A stretch of DNA of 64,000 nt from Microcella daejeonensis. Its GTDB lineage: Bacteria > Actinomycetota > Actinomycetes > Actinomycetales > Microbacteriaceae. The notes beneath the pieces are model-generated. The model made no database searches and was not told the DNA's origin. It saw nothing but the letters and a program-made list of their open reading frames with translations. Below, piece by piece: positions 1 through 8,003 of this stretch. The stretch's first letter is position 1; every line of letters starts with the position of its first letter. A program made the translations under genes and the position numbers. The DNA is taken from assembly GCF_026625045.1 (NCBI RefSeq), contig NZ_CP113089.1:1240001-1304000 (forward strand), in the 5' to 3' direction.

Positions 1-1
1 C

Positions 2-70
2 GAGGCGCCCGTGCTCGACGGCGTGCTCGGTCAGACGGCGGACCAGTACACGTGCTCGGTGGCGAACTGA
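2..70 (+). CDS. LCP (LytR-CpsA-Psr) family protein, C-terminal end only
   Basis: Only the last 22 codons are in the window, ending in TGA at 68-70. The tail (PVLDGVLGQTADQYTCSVAN) matches the tail of the next gene (PPVLEGVPGQTAAEARCAVG), so this is very probably a paralogous LCP protein arranged in tandem. LCP enzymes transfer wall polymers such as teichoic acids or glycans onto peptidoglycan at the outer face of the membrane. The catalytic domain lies upstream of the window, so the assignment rests entirely on the paralogous tail and on position. Confidence 0.6.
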   Translation, partial: EAPVLDGVLGQTADQYTCSVAN

Positions 71-87
71 CCGGCTCGGACGAGCGG

Positions 88-1350
88 GTGGCGAGCCCCG
101 CGACGCGGCGCGATCGAGCGGCGCGGGATGCTCCGCTCGCCGTCGCCCGGCACGGCCGACTGCGCCGGCACGCCTGGTGGCGCACCGCGCTCGCGGGCGC
201 GGCGACCCTGCTCGCGGTGGTGCTGGTCTCGGGAGCATCCCTCGCCGCGATCGTGACCACCCAGCTCGCCGCCAACATCGACACCGTCGAGATCGGCGAC
301 CCCGACGCTCCGCTGCCGACCGTCGGCGAATGGGAGGGCGGCTTCAACGTGCTCATCGTCGGCGTCGACAACGTGCCCGGCCAGACGACGGGCGGTGGGC
401 GCGATGCCACCCTCAACGACGTCAACCTGCTCGTCCACGTGGCGGAGGACCAGCAGTCGGCGGTCGCGGTATCGATTCCCCGCGACCTCATCGTGCCCAT
501 CCCCTCCTGCCCGACCGAGGACGGCGAGGGCAGCTTCTCCGCGATGAGCGCTCAGCAGTTCAACGTGGCGTTCAGCTACGGCGGCCTGAACTGCGTCGTG
601 CAGACGGCCGAGGCGCTCACCGGGCTCGAGATCCCGTACGCCGGGTACGTCGGCTTCGACGGGGTGGCCCGCATGTCGACGGCAGTCGGCGGTGTCGACG
701 TCTGCATCACGGCTCCGATCGTCGACCCCGAGGCCGACCTCAATCTCCCCGAGGCGGGGGAGTACACCCTCGAGGGCTACGAGGCGCTCGGCTTCCTCCG
801 CACCCGATACGGCATCGGTGACGGCGGCGACCTCAGCCGCATCTCCAATCAGCAGGCCTTCCTCTCCTCGATGATCCGCAAGCTGCAGAGCGAGGGCACG
901 CTGACGAACATCCCCACCCTCTACTCGCTCGCCCAGGTCACCACCGAGTCGATGACCCTCTCGTCGAGCCTCGCCAACCTCGACACGCTCGTGTCGATGG
1001 CGCAGGTTCTCGCCGGCATGCCCACCGAGAACATCGTCTTCACCCAGTACCCGGGCACCATCCCGCTCTCCGGCCCCAACACGGGCCGCGTCATCCCACT
1101 GGAGGAGGAGGCGCAGGCGCTCTTCGATCGCATCCGCGCCGACGAGCGGTTCCTGCCCGAGGAGCCCGAGAACGGCACCGAGGCGGCTCCGGGGGCTGGC
1201 GGCGGGGTGGATGCTCCGGCCGAGCCCTCGCCGTCGCCCACGGCCTCTGCTGATCCGACCACGGCGCCCGGCGCCAGCACGCCGCCCGTGCTCGAGGGGG
1301 TGCCCGGCCAGACCGCCGCCGAGGCGCGCTGCGCCGTCGGGCGGGGCTGA
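88..1350 (+). CDS. LCP family protein (LytR-CpsA-Psr wall polymer transferase)
   Basis: A protein of about 420 residues. It has a basic cytoplasmic N-terminus, one membrane segment (about residues 32-57, AGAATLLAVVLVSGASLAAI) and an extracellular LCP domain. Visible LCP signatures are LIVGVDNVPGQ, the Arg/Asp-containing GGGRDATLNDVN stretch, and SIPRDLIVPIP. The family moves undecaprenyl-phosphate-linked polymers to peptidoglycan. The C-terminus is a Pro/Ala/Ser-rich tail ending in the motif shared with the preceding gene, which points to tandem duplication. I prefer the GTG at 88; an in-frame GTG at 52 would overlap the previous gene by 19 bases. The gene probably shares a transcript with the upstream paralogue. 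The polymer attached cannot be told from sequence. Confidence 0.9.
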   Translation: MASPATRRDRAARDAPLAVARHGRLRRHAWWRTALAGAATLLAVVLVSGASLAAIVTTQLAANIDTVEIGDPDAPLPTVGEWEGGFNVLIVGVDNVPGQTTGGGRDATLNDVNLLVHVAEDQQSAVAVSIPRDLIVPIPSCPTEDGEGSFSAMSAQQFNVAFSYGGLNCVVQTAEALTGLEIPYAGYVGFDGVARMSTAVGGVDVCITAPIVDPEADLNLPEAGEYTLEGYEALGFLRTRYGIGDGGDLSRISNQQAFLSSMIRKLQSEGTLTNIPTLYSLAQVTTESMTLSSSLANLDTLVSMAQVLAGMPTENIVFTQYPGTIPLSGPNTGRVIPLEEEAQALFDRIRADERFLPEEPENGTEAAPGAGGGVDAPAEPSPSPTASADPTTAPGASTPPVLEGVPGQTAAEARCAVGRG

Positions 1351-1407
1351 GCGGGGCATCCCGCCGCCGTTGCGGAACCCCGCGCACGGTCGTCGCCGCG
1401 CAGCGGC

Positions 1408-1413
1408 TATAGT
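1408..1413 (+). promoter_or_regulatory. -10 element (TATAGT) of the tRNA-Ser gene
   Basis: TATAGT lies 18 bases before the first base of the tRNA-Ser gene, which leaves a short 5' leader for RNase P to remove. No good -35 box was seen at the usual distance. Confidence 0.5.
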
Positions 1414-1430
1414 GGTGGAGGCTCACGCCA

Positions 1431-1520
1431 GGAGACGTCGCATAGTCCGGCCGAGTGCACCACCCTGCTAAGGTGGAGTCCCCGTTTAGGGGACCGAGGG
1501 TTCAAATCCCTCCGTCTCCG
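1431..1520 (+). tRNA. tRNA-Ser (anticodon GCT)
   Basis: A 90-base class II tRNA. The acceptor strand GGAGACG pairs with CGTCTCC at 1513-1519, with discriminator G1520. The anticodon stem CCACC/GGTGG (1460-1464, 1472-1476) encloses the loop CTGCTAA with anticodon GCT at 1467-1469. A long variable arm (GTCCCC/GGGGAC) and the T arm GAGGG-TTCAAAT-CCCTC follow. It decodes AGC/AGU. The 3' CCA is not encoded, as the next bases are CAC. The long variable arm confirms serine identity. Confidence 0.97.
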
Positions 1521-1534
1521 CACCGTATCGTTTG

Positions 1535-1561
1535 ATCGCGCCGCCGCTTCTGCGGCGCGAT
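1535..1561 (+). terminator. Strong hairpin after tRNA-Ser
   Basis: Perfect 10-bp stem ATCGCGCCGC / GCGGCGCGAT with loop CGCTTCT, 15 bases after the tRNA. No T-tract follows, as is common for actinobacterial intrinsic terminators, so terminator function is inferred from position and stem strength. Confidence 0.6.
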
Positions 1562-1704
1562 GTCGTGGGTGGTCACCCTTCTGGATCGGGTTCCGCCCCG
1601 ACTTCCGCTTCTCTGACGCGATGTCGTTGCTGCTCGGCGGTCCGCATCAGGTTGCCGCCGCCAGCACCGGTGCGAGGCCTCGCGTCGCAGGCGTGCTGGA
1701 CGCG

Positions 1705-2649
1705 TCACCGGGTGTCGAGGCGGCCGTGCGGCGCGGGGTTCTCGACCATGGCGGCGCGGGCCGCGTCCATGCTCGGTGCGTCGACGCCGAGCGCCGAGCG
1801 CAGGAAGGCCGTCGTCATCCGCTGGATGATCGCGACGCGCACCGGGTCCTCATCGGTGGTCTCGGCGACCTCGTACCCCACGATCCCCCCGAGCGAGTGC
1901 TCGGCGCCGCGCAGGGTCAGAAGGTCGGTCGCGCCGGGACTGTGCGCGTAGACATCGGTGAACCAGTCGGGGCCGCGGCTCGACATGCGCGACTGATCCT
2001 GATCGCCCGCTACGACGAGGGTCGGCCTCGTCAGCTCGGCGAACGACGGCCGCATGAAGGGGAAGTTCGCCTGGACGAACGGGTGCAGGTGATCGCCACC
2101 GAGACCGGTCGCCGCCAGGAGGACGCCCGCGGTCACCCGGGGGTCGGAGAGGTCGTCGCCGGTGCGGCCGTGCTCGTCGAGGATCCGGGCTCCGAGGAGC
2201 GACTGAGCGGTCTGCGCGCCCCAGGAGTGCCCGGTGACGGCCACCCGATCGCGGTCGACGCGACCGGCCAGCCCCGGCACGGCCTGCTCGACGACGTCGA
2301 GCTGGTCGAGGATGCGGGTGAGATCCGCGATCCTCTCCGTCCAGATCCGGGGGAAGGCCGAGTGGTCGAATCCGAAGCCGTACCGGCGGGAGTCGAGGTG
2401 GGTGGGCTGGATCACCACGAAGCCGCGCGAGGCCCAGAACGACGTGAGCGGCGCGTAGCCGTCGAGGTTCCAGCCGTTGCCGTGCGAGAAGAGCACGATC
2501 GGCAGGTTCGTGCCGGTCGCGGGGGCGGAGACCCGCACCTCGAGGGGCCGGGGTCGGTCGGGGCCGGACAGGACGAGAGGGGCGACGGAGACGACGGGCG
2601 AGCCGGCGTCGATGATCTCGTCGAGCCGCTCGAGCAGGGATGCGGGCAT
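1705..2649 (-). CDS. Alpha/beta hydrolase (dienelactone hydrolase / PAF-acetylhydrolase-like)
   Basis: About 314 residues. The nucleophile elbow GHSWGAQ (Ser near residue 143) is clear. The other triad members are probably the Asp of VVAGDQDQS and the His of LRGAEHSLGG. An oxyanion region VLFSHGNGW occurs near the N-terminus. The fold indicates a cytoplasmic esterase or lipase; no signal peptide is visible and the substrate is unknown. The start at 2649 is preceded by GAGAGGAAACCCC, a good ribosome binding site. The gene is divergent from a TetR regulator, with operator-like inverted repeats between them, so it is probably that regulator's target. Confidence 0.85.
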   Translation of the reverse strand: MPASLLERLDEIIDAGSPVVSVAPLVLSGPDRPRPLEVRVSAPATGTNLPIVLFSHGNGWNLDGYAPLTSFWASRGFVVIQPTHLDSRRYGFGFDHSAFPRIWTERIADLTRILDQLDVVEQAVPGLAGRVDRDRVAVTGHSWGAQTAQSLLGARILDEHGRTGDDLSDPRVTAGVLLAATGLGGDHLHPFVQANFPFMRPSFAELTRPTLVVAGDQDQSRMSSRGPDWFTDVYAHSPGATDLLTLRGAEHSLGGIVGYEVAETTDEDPVRVAIIQRMTTAFLRSALGVDAPSMDAARAAMVENPAPHGRLDTR

Positions 2650-2693
2650 GGGGTTTCCTCTCCGCGCTCTGCGATACTTCTTATCGGAGCGCC

Positions 2694-2722
2694 GTTCCGC
2701 AACATTACGGAACGTTGTTCCG
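2694..2722. promoter_or_regulatory. Probable TetR operator: three alternating half-sites
   Basis: GTTCCG (2694-2699), CGGAAC (2708-2713) and GTTCCG (2717-2722) form two overlapping inverted repeats with 8- and 3-base spacers, in the gap between the divergent hydrolase and TetR genes. A second small palindrome, CGATA-CTTCT-TATCG (2672-2686), lies nearer the hydrolase and may contain its -10 region. Binding by the adjacent TetR protein is inferred from position. Confidence 0.6.
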
Positions 2723-2768
2723 AAACACAAGCGCGCGGTATCCCGACCGTCGACGAGAGGACGAGCAC

Positions 2769-3368
2769 GTGGCCGACACCCCGGGGGCTCCGTCGCGCGG
2801 TGAGCGTTCGACGACGGTGGGTCGCCCGCCCCAGAGCACGCAGGCGATCCTCGACGCCGCGGCGGCGGTGTTCGTCTCCTCCGGGGTGGATGCCCCCGTG
2901 CGGGAGATCGCCGCCACGGCCGGGGTGGGGGTGGGCACGATCTACCGGCACTTCCCGACGCGTCCGGAGCTGGTGGTCGCGGTGTACCGGCATCAGGTCG
3001 AGGCCTGCGCGGAGGCCGGACCGCGGTTGCTCGCGGAGAGCGCGACGCCCGAGATCGCGCTGCGGGCGTGGGTGGCCATGTTCGTGGACTTCCTCGTCAC
3101 CAAGCACGGGCTCGCCGGTGCGCTGCGCGGTGCCGGCGACGGCTCCGATGCGCTGCACGCCTACTTCGTCGACCGGCTCGTGCCGGTGGCCGCCGCTCTG
3201 CTCGATGCGGCCTGCGAGTCGGCCGGCGTCGTCCCCTCCGTCGACGCGTACACCGTGCTCCGCGGCATCGGCAACCTCTGCATCGGCGCGCCGAAGGGCA
3301 CCGACTACCGCGCCTCCGCCCTCGTGCAGCTGCTCATCTCGGGGGTGCTGGCGGGGGACGCGGCCTGA
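2769..3368 (+). CDS. TetR/AcrR family transcriptional regulator
   Basis: 199 residues. The N-terminal HTH is clear: ILDAAAAVFVSSGVDAPVREIAATAGVGVGTIYRHFPTR (about residues 20-60), with the family-typical GVGVGTIYRHF recognition segment. The C-terminal half is a helical ligand-binding domain of unknown ligand. The GTG start at 2769 is preceded by GAGAGG at a good distance. It is divergent from the hydrolase at 1705-2649, and the shared gap holds inverted repeats, so autoregulation plus control of the hydrolase is likely. Confidence 0.92.
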   Translation: MADTPGAPSRGERSTTVGRPPQSTQAILDAAAAVFVSSGVDAPVREIAATAGVGVGTIYRHFPTRPELVVAVYRHQVEACAEAGPRLLAESATPEIALRAWVAMFVDFLVTKHGLAGALRGAGDGSDALHAYFVDRLVPVAAALLDAACESAGVVPSVDAYTVLRGIGNLCIGAPKGTDYRASALVQLLISGVLAGDAA

Positions 3369-3524
3369 CCTCGGGGTGGCCGTCGGCGTGATCCGGCGCC
3401 GAGGGGATGCCGGGGGCTGGGCGTTCGCCGACTCACTCGGTCATGGTCGTGCGCTCTCCGCCGAGCATCCGCCATGATCGGCAGCAGGGGCGGAGCGCCA
3501 CCGACGTCCAGCACGAGGAGCAGC

Positions 3525-4661
3525 ATGCCGATCCGGTTCGCGTCGTCGCCGCGCTCGAGCATCGGCATCGAGTGGGAGCTCATGCTCGTCGACGACCGCG
3601 GCGATCTCGCGGGGGAGGCGCCGGGCATCCTCGCCGCTCTCGAGGGCCGCCCGGGCATCACCGGCGAGCTGCTGACGAACACCGTCGAGATCGTCAGCGA
3701 TCCGCACGCCCGCGTCGCCGACGCCGTACGCGATGTGCGCGAGCGCATCGCCGAGGTGCACGCCGTCGCCGAACCGCGCGGCATCGGTCTGCTCTCGGCC
3801 GGCAGCCACCCGAGCGCGCTGTGGCACGAGCAGCGCATCGCCGAGGCCACCCGCTACGACAAGCTCATCCGGCGCACCCAGTGGTGGGGCCGCAACATGC
3901 TCATCTGGGGCATGCACGTGCACATCGGCGTCGAGCGCCGCGCGAAGGTCATGCCGCTGCTGGCCGAGCTCGGCGCGACCCTGCCGCACCTGCAGGCGCT
4001 CGCCGCCTCGAGCCCGTACTGGGCGGGGGAGGAGACCGGGTACGCCTCGAACCGCGCCCTCGTCTTCCAGCAGCTGCCGACGGCGGGGCTGCCCTGGGCG
4101 CTCGACGACTGGCCCGCCTTCGAGGGCTTCGTCGATGACCTGGTGCGCACCGGCGTCGTCGACGACGAGACCGAGGTGCGGTGGGATGCCCGGCCCGCGC
4201 CGCGCTGGGGGACCCTCGAGGTGCGCGCCTGCGACGCCCCCTCGAGCTTGCACGAACTGGCCGCGGTCGCCGCGCTCACGCAGTGCCTGGTGGAGCGCGG
4301 CTCGCGCCGCCTCGACGCCGGCCGCGCCCCCGCGCCGCTCGCGCCCTGGTTCCACCGCGAGAACAAGTGGCGCGTCGCCCGCTACGGGCTCGACGCCGTG
4401 ACGATCGTCGACGCGGGCGGCCGCGAGCAGCCCGTGCGCGAGCACCTCGCCGAACTGCTCATCGAGCTCGCCCCGATCGCCGACGAGCTGGGCTGCGCGG
4501 AGGAGCTCGGCGGCGTCGAGCGCATCCTCGAGCTCGGCGGCGGAGCCGACCGGCAGCGCGCCGTCGCCCGTGCGCACGACGGCGACCTCGCCGCGGTCGT
4601 GCGGCACCTGCGCGCCGAGTTCGACGCCGAGCGGCCGCTGGCGGCGCCCGGCGAGGGCTAG
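3525..4661 (+). CDS. Carboxylate-amine ligase, YbdK / glutamate-cysteine ligase 2 family
   Basis: About 378 residues, the usual length for the family. Motifs are GIEWELMLVD (N-terminal nucleotide/metal-binding strand), ELLTNTVEIVS, the WGMHVHIGVE segment, SSPYWAGEETGYASNRALVF and WFHRENKWRVARYG. Members have weak gamma-glutamyl-cysteine ligase activity in vitro. In actinobacteria they may feed ergothioneine or related thiol chemistry, but no egt or msh gene is nearby. The start at 3525 has GAGGAG upstream. The 3' end overlaps the convergent kinase gene by four bases. Confidence 0.9.
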   Translation: MPIRFASSPRSSIGIEWELMLVDDRGDLAGEAPGILAALEGRPGITGELLTNTVEIVSDPHARVADAVRDVRERIAEVHAVAEPRGIGLLSAGSHPSALWHEQRIAEATRYDKLIRRTQWWGRNMLIWGMHVHIGVERRAKVMPLLAELGATLPHLQALAASSPYWAGEETGYASNRALVFQQLPTAGLPWALDDWPAFEGFVDDLVRTGVVDDETEVRWDARPAPRWGTLEVRACDAPSSLHELAAVAALTQCLVERGSRRLDAGRAPAPLAPWFHRENKWRVARYGLDAVTIVDAGGREQPVREHLAELLIELAPIADELGCAEELGGVERILELGGGADRQRAVARAHDGDLAAVVRHLRAEFDAERPLAAPGEG

Positions 4662-6334
4662 CGCGGCAGGCGAACCGTGATGGTCGTGCCCGCTCCGACC
4701 TCGCTGTCGAGCTCGATCGACCCGGCGTGGGCGTCGACGATGGCCTTCACGATGGGCAGGCCGAGCCCGACGCCGCGGATGGCCGACGCCCGGGCATCCG
4801 CCGCTCGGAAGAACTGCTCGAACAGCCTCTCCTGATCCTCGGGCGTGATGCCGATGCCGGTGTCGCGCACCACGAGAAGAAGATGGGTCTCGTCGGCCGA
4901 CGCCGAGACGCGCACCCGTCCGCCCTCGGGCGTGTAGCGCACGGCGTTGGTGATGAGGTTCTCGGCGACCTGGGCCATGCGCAGCGCGTCGAAGCGTCCG
5001 ATCGCATCGCGCCCGGTGACGGTGAGGCGCACCCCGCTCGCCGCCGCCTCCGAGCGCAGCGCAGCCGCCGACTCGCGCACGACCGCGGCCAGATCGCCGG
5101 AGTGCCGCGCGATCGCGATGGGGGCGTTGCGCGATCCCGCCGCCGTGAGCAGATCGCGCACGAGCATGTGCTGGCGCTGCACGTTGCGATCCATCACCTC
5201 GAGCCACGACACGATCTCGGGATCGAGCTGTGCGAGCTCGTCGCGCCGTTCGAGCACGAGTTCGAGGAACCCCGCCATGGTCGTCAGCGGCGTGCGCAGC
5301 TCGTGCGAGACGGTGCCGATGAAGGCGTCCTTCGACTCGAGCGCCTGCATGAAGTCGGTGACGTCCTTCACGAGCACGACGTTCGCCAGGTGCTCGCCGT
5401 CGGCCGTGTGCACGGGAGCGGCCGAGACCGACAGCGCCGACTGGCGACCGCCCGGGATGCCCACCCACACCAGGCGGTCGGTGACCTGCTGCCCGCGCAT
5501 CACCCGGTCGAACGACGAGTCGCCCGCATCGATGGGGGTGACGCGATCCGTCGACAGGGCCCGGATGCGCTTGAACGCCTCCCACGGGTCCGTGTCGTTC
5601 GCCGTCAGCTCGGGGCTCTCGCGCAGCACCTTGTTCATCAGCACCCGCTCGCCCGTCGGCGAGGTGACGATGACGCCCACGTCGAGGGCGTCGAGCACGG
5701 TGTCGAGCAGCCGGCGGGTGCGCTCCGTCTCACGTGCTGCGGCCGCGCGCCGACGCTGCTCGGAGCTCAGCTCGACCTGCCGGCCGGCGAGGATCGACGA
5801 CATCATGTACGCGACGACCATCGTGAGCAGCATGACGACGGGGAAGACGGCGATGAGCATGATCGCCCGATCGGCGTTCGCCTCCTCGAGCCGACCGCGG
5901 GCGAGGAGCAGTACGTCCGGCGCGATCACCGCGAGCACGAAGGGGACGAGGATCGCGATCGCCCGACGCGACTTGACCACGCCGACCCAGACCGCGGGCA
6001 GCGCGAGCATCATCACCATGGGGTTCGTGACGCCGCCGGTGCCATCCAGCCGGATGAGGAAGAAGGCGAGGAAGTCGAGGATGGGGAGGGCGAGCATCCA
6101 CGGCCGGTAGTAGGGGTTCTGGAACCCGCGCAGCAGCGGCAGCAGCGTGGCGATCGTCACCATGGCGATGGCGGCGACGTAGCGGAGGTTCGCGACCACC
6201 TCGAACTCGATCGCGAGCAGCAGCACCGTGGCGAGGCCGAAGATGATGAAGAAGGTCGTCTGCAGCAGTCGTGCGGTGTAGCGGGGGCTGACGAGCGGGC
6301 GGTCGTCGAGGGTCGATTCCTCGGTGGTGAGCAC
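4658..6334 (-). CDS. Membrane sensor histidine kinase (paralogue 1)
   Basis: 558 residues. The N-terminus has five or six membrane segments (about residues 25-190) with little extracytoplasmic sequence. It is followed by a PAS-like region (LLDTVLDALDVGVIVTSPTGERVLMN...), a HisKA domain with the phospho-acceptor in FIGTVSHELRTPLT, and HATPase_c with N box VAENLITNAVRYTPEGG, G1 VRDTGIGI and G2 GVGLGLPIVKAIVDAH. All catalytic motifs are intact. The GTG start is preceded by GGAGGA. No response regulator is adjacent, so the partner is unknown. It is closely related along its whole length to the kinase at 8004-9686. The membrane arrangement suggests sensing within or at the membrane. Confidence 0.92.
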   Translation of the reverse strand: MLTTEESTLDDRPLVSPRYTARLLQTTFFIIFGLATVLLLAIEFEVVANLRYVAAIAMVTIATLLPLLRGFQNPYYRPWMLALPILDFLAFFLIRLDGTGGVTNPMVMMLALPAVWVGVVKSRRAIAILVPFVLAVIAPDVLLLARGRLEEANADRAIMLIAVFPVVMLLTMVVAYMMSSILAGRQVELSSEQRRRAAAARETERTRRLLDTVLDALDVGVIVTSPTGERVLMNKVLRESPELTANDTDPWEAFKRIRALSTDRVTPIDAGDSSFDRVMRGQQVTDRLVWVGIPGGRQSALSVSAAPVHTADGEHLANVVLVKDVTDFMQALESKDAFIGTVSHELRTPLTTMAGFLELVLERRDELAQLDPEIVSWLEVMDRNVQRQHMLVRDLLTAAGSRNAPIAIARHSGDLAAVVRESAAALRSEAAASGVRLTVTGRDAIGRFDALRMAQVAENLITNAVRYTPEGGRVRVSASADETHLLLVVRDTGIGITPEDQERLFEQFFRAADARASAIRGVGLGLPIVKAIVDAHAGSIELDSEVGAGTTITVRLPR

Positions 6335-6435
6335 GCGTCCTCCTTCGTAGGTGCGTGCTCAGACTAGGGATGCTCACGCCCGCGCCGCGCGCGCCGCTCG
6401 GGCCGCCCTCGATTCGACCCGACCCCCCGTCGCTG

Positions 6436-6441
6436 ATATGC
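6436..6441 (+). promoter_or_regulatory. -10 element of tRNA-Arg
   Basis: TATGCT 24 bases before the tRNA-Arg gene. Modest support from position only. Confidence 0.4.
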
Positions 6442-6465
6442 TCGCTCAGTCGTGAAAGCGGCAGT

Positions 6466-6538
6466 GCGCCCGTAGCTCAATGGATAGAGCATCTGACTAC
6501 GGATCAGAAGGTTAGGGGTTCGAGTCCCTTCGGGCGCG
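6466..6538 (+). tRNA. tRNA-Arg (anticodon ACG)
   Basis: A 73-base tRNA. Acceptor GCGCCCG pairs with CGGGCGC (6531-6537), discriminator G6538. The D arm includes GCTCAATGGATAGAGC. Anticodon stem TCTGA/TCAGA encloses loop CTACGGA with anticodon ACG at 6499-6501. T arm is AGGGG-TTCGAGT-CCCTT. CCA is not encoded. A34 of this tRNA is the classic substrate of TadA, which is encoded at 43348-43818, giving inosine that reads CGU, CGC and CGA. Confidence 0.97.
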
Positions 6539-6544
6539 CAGGAT

Positions 6545-6581
6545 GCCCCGGCCGTTGTCACCAGCGAGCCGGGGCTTGTTC
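6545..6581 (+). terminator. Hairpin terminator after tRNA-Arg
   Basis: GCCCCGGC (6545-6552) pairs perfectly with GCCGGGGC (6568-6575) across a 15-base loop and is followed by TTGTTCG. It starts seven bases after the tRNA. Confidence 0.7.
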
Positions 6582-6644
6582 GTGGCCCGCGCGACGCGAG
6601 CGCGCAGTATCGTTCGAGAGACACTCCACTCTCGAAGGGCCCTC

Positions 6645-7256
6645 ATGAGCATCGCGTTCCTGCTGACGACACTCGTCGTGGTCGCCACCCCGGGCACCGG
6701 GGCGGTGTACTCCATCGCCGCCGGCCTCACGCGGGGGACGAAGGCCGGGATCGTGGCCGCATTCGGGTGCACCCTCGGCGTCATCCCGCACATGGTGGCC
6801 GCCATCACCGGGCTCGCCGCCATCCTCAACGCCTCCGCGATCGCGTTCCAGACCATCAAGTGGCTCGGCGTGGCCTACCTGCTCTATCTGGCGTGGCGGA
6901 CCTTCCGCGACACGTCGCTCATCGACGTCGACGCCGGCGCGGCCCCGTCGTCGTTCTGGCGCGTGATCCGTACTGCCGTCTTGATCAATCTCCTCAACCC
7001 GAAGCTGACGATCTTCTTCTTCGCGTTCCTGCCGCAGTTCGTGCCGGCCGGCGCGACGAACGGCGTCTGGCAGATGGCGGGTCTGAGCCTGGTGTTCATG
7101 GTGGTGACGTTCGTGGTCTTCGCGCTCTACGGGGTGTTCGCCGCGACGATGCGCAACCAGGTCATCACGCGCCCGAAGGTGATGGCGTGGCTGCGCCGCA
7201 CGTTCGCGGCGACCTACGTGCTGCTCGCCGGCCGCCTCGCCCTCGAGACCCGATAG
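6645..7256 (+). CDS. LysE/RhtB family amino-acid exporter
   Basis: 203 residues with about six membrane helices, the family's usual size and topology. Family features are the N-terminal VVATPGTGAVYSIAAGLTRG and GWRxG-like turns, the TIKWLGVAYLLYLAWRTFRD helix, and the central INLLNPKLTIFFFAFLPQFV motif. These proteins export lysine, arginine, homoserine or threonine, or related compounds; the substrate is not predictable here. The start at 6645 follows GAAGGG. A B3/B4-domain protein follows 6 bases later on the same strand, so the two probably form an operon located between the duplicated kinases. Confidence 0.9.
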   Translation: MSIAFLLTTLVVVATPGTGAVYSIAAGLTRGTKAGIVAAFGCTLGVIPHMVAAITGLAAILNASAIAFQTIKWLGVAYLLYLAWRTFRDTSLIDVDAGAAPSSFWRVIRTAVLINLLNPKLTIFFFAFLPQFVPAGATNGVWQMAGLSLVFMVVTFVVFALYGVFAATMRNQVITRPKVMAWLRRTFAATYVLLAGRLALETR

Positions 7257-7262
7257 CCGCCC

Positions 7263-7952
7263 GTGCAGTTCAGCCACCACTCGTCGGTGCGCGAGCAGTT
7301 CCCGCAGCTCGCCGCCGCGACGCTGACCCTCGACGCGGTGACCAGCGACACGGACACCACCGCGACGGCCGCGCCGTTCCTGGCGCGGGCGTCCGCGCGT
7401 CTGGCGGACCGGCCGGAGAGCGAGTTGCCCGAGATCGCCGCCTGGCGACGAGCATTCAGCCGGATGGGGCTGAAGCCCACCCAGTACCGGTGCGCATCCG
7501 AGGCGCTGCTGCGCCGACTCCGGACGCACGGCGAGCTGCCGCGAATCCATCCCCTCGTCGATCTGTGCAATGCCGTGTCGGTCGCGTACGCGATCCCGAT
7601 CGCCGTGTTCGATCTCGACCAGGTCGTCGGCGATCTGACCGTCGCCCCCGCGGCGGGCACCGAGACCTACCGGAGCTTCAGCGGGGAGACCGAGACGCCC
7701 GAACCGGGAGAGATCATCTTCCGGGACGACGCCGGCAACGCGCACGCCCGCCGGTGGACCAATCGGCAGAGCGCCCTGTCGGCCATCCGCCCCGGGACGC
7801 GGCGCGTCCTCATCGTGGTCGAAGCGCTGCACGACACCGCGTCTGGCGACGTCGAAGCCCTCCGCGCCGAGCTGGCCGCCGCGCTCGGGAGCCACGGGTG
7901 GAGCGGTCCGGGCGGGCAGCAAGTACCTCACGGACCCATCCCCCGACGATGA
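7263..7952 (+). CDS. B3/B4 tRNA-binding-domain protein (PheT editing-domain homologue)
   Basis: 229 residues resembling the stand-alone B3/B4 domain of the phenylalanyl-tRNA synthetase beta chain (COG3382). Typical family segments are WRRAFSRMGLKPTQYRCASEALLRR, LPRIHPLVDLCNAVSVAYAIPIAVFD, and the late RRWTNRQSALSA with a following strand VLIVVEAL. The family is thought to act on tRNA or amino acids as an editing-type enzyme, but the function of free-standing members is poorly known. The GTG start at 7263 is six bases after the LysE stop. The arrangement suggests co-transcription with the exporter. Confidence 0.82.
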   Translation: MQFSHHSSVREQFPQLAAATLTLDAVTSDTDTTATAAPFLARASARLADRPESELPEIAAWRRAFSRMGLKPTQYRCASEALLRRLRTHGELPRIHPLVDLCNAVSVAYAIPIAVFDLDQVVGDLTVAPAAGTETYRSFSGETETPEPGEIIFRDDAGNAHARRWTNRQSALSAIRPGTRRVLIVVEALHDTASGDVEALRAELAAALGSHGWSGPGGQQVPHGPIPRR

Positions 7953-8003
7953 TCGATCCCCCGCGGGTGCTTCGTGCGGCCGCGAGAGGTGCGATCGTTC
8001 GAA

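Noticed and set aside
6466..7952. tRNA-Arg as an integration site for a genomic island
   Set aside because: There is no integrase and no duplicated tRNA 3' end was seen downstream. The segment holds only ordinary chromosomal genes. The kinase duplication is reported separately.
7263..7952. Phenylalanyl-tRNA synthetase beta fragment or pseudogene
   Set aside because: The frame is intact and full length for the free-standing B3/B4 family, with its own start codon close behind the LysE gene.
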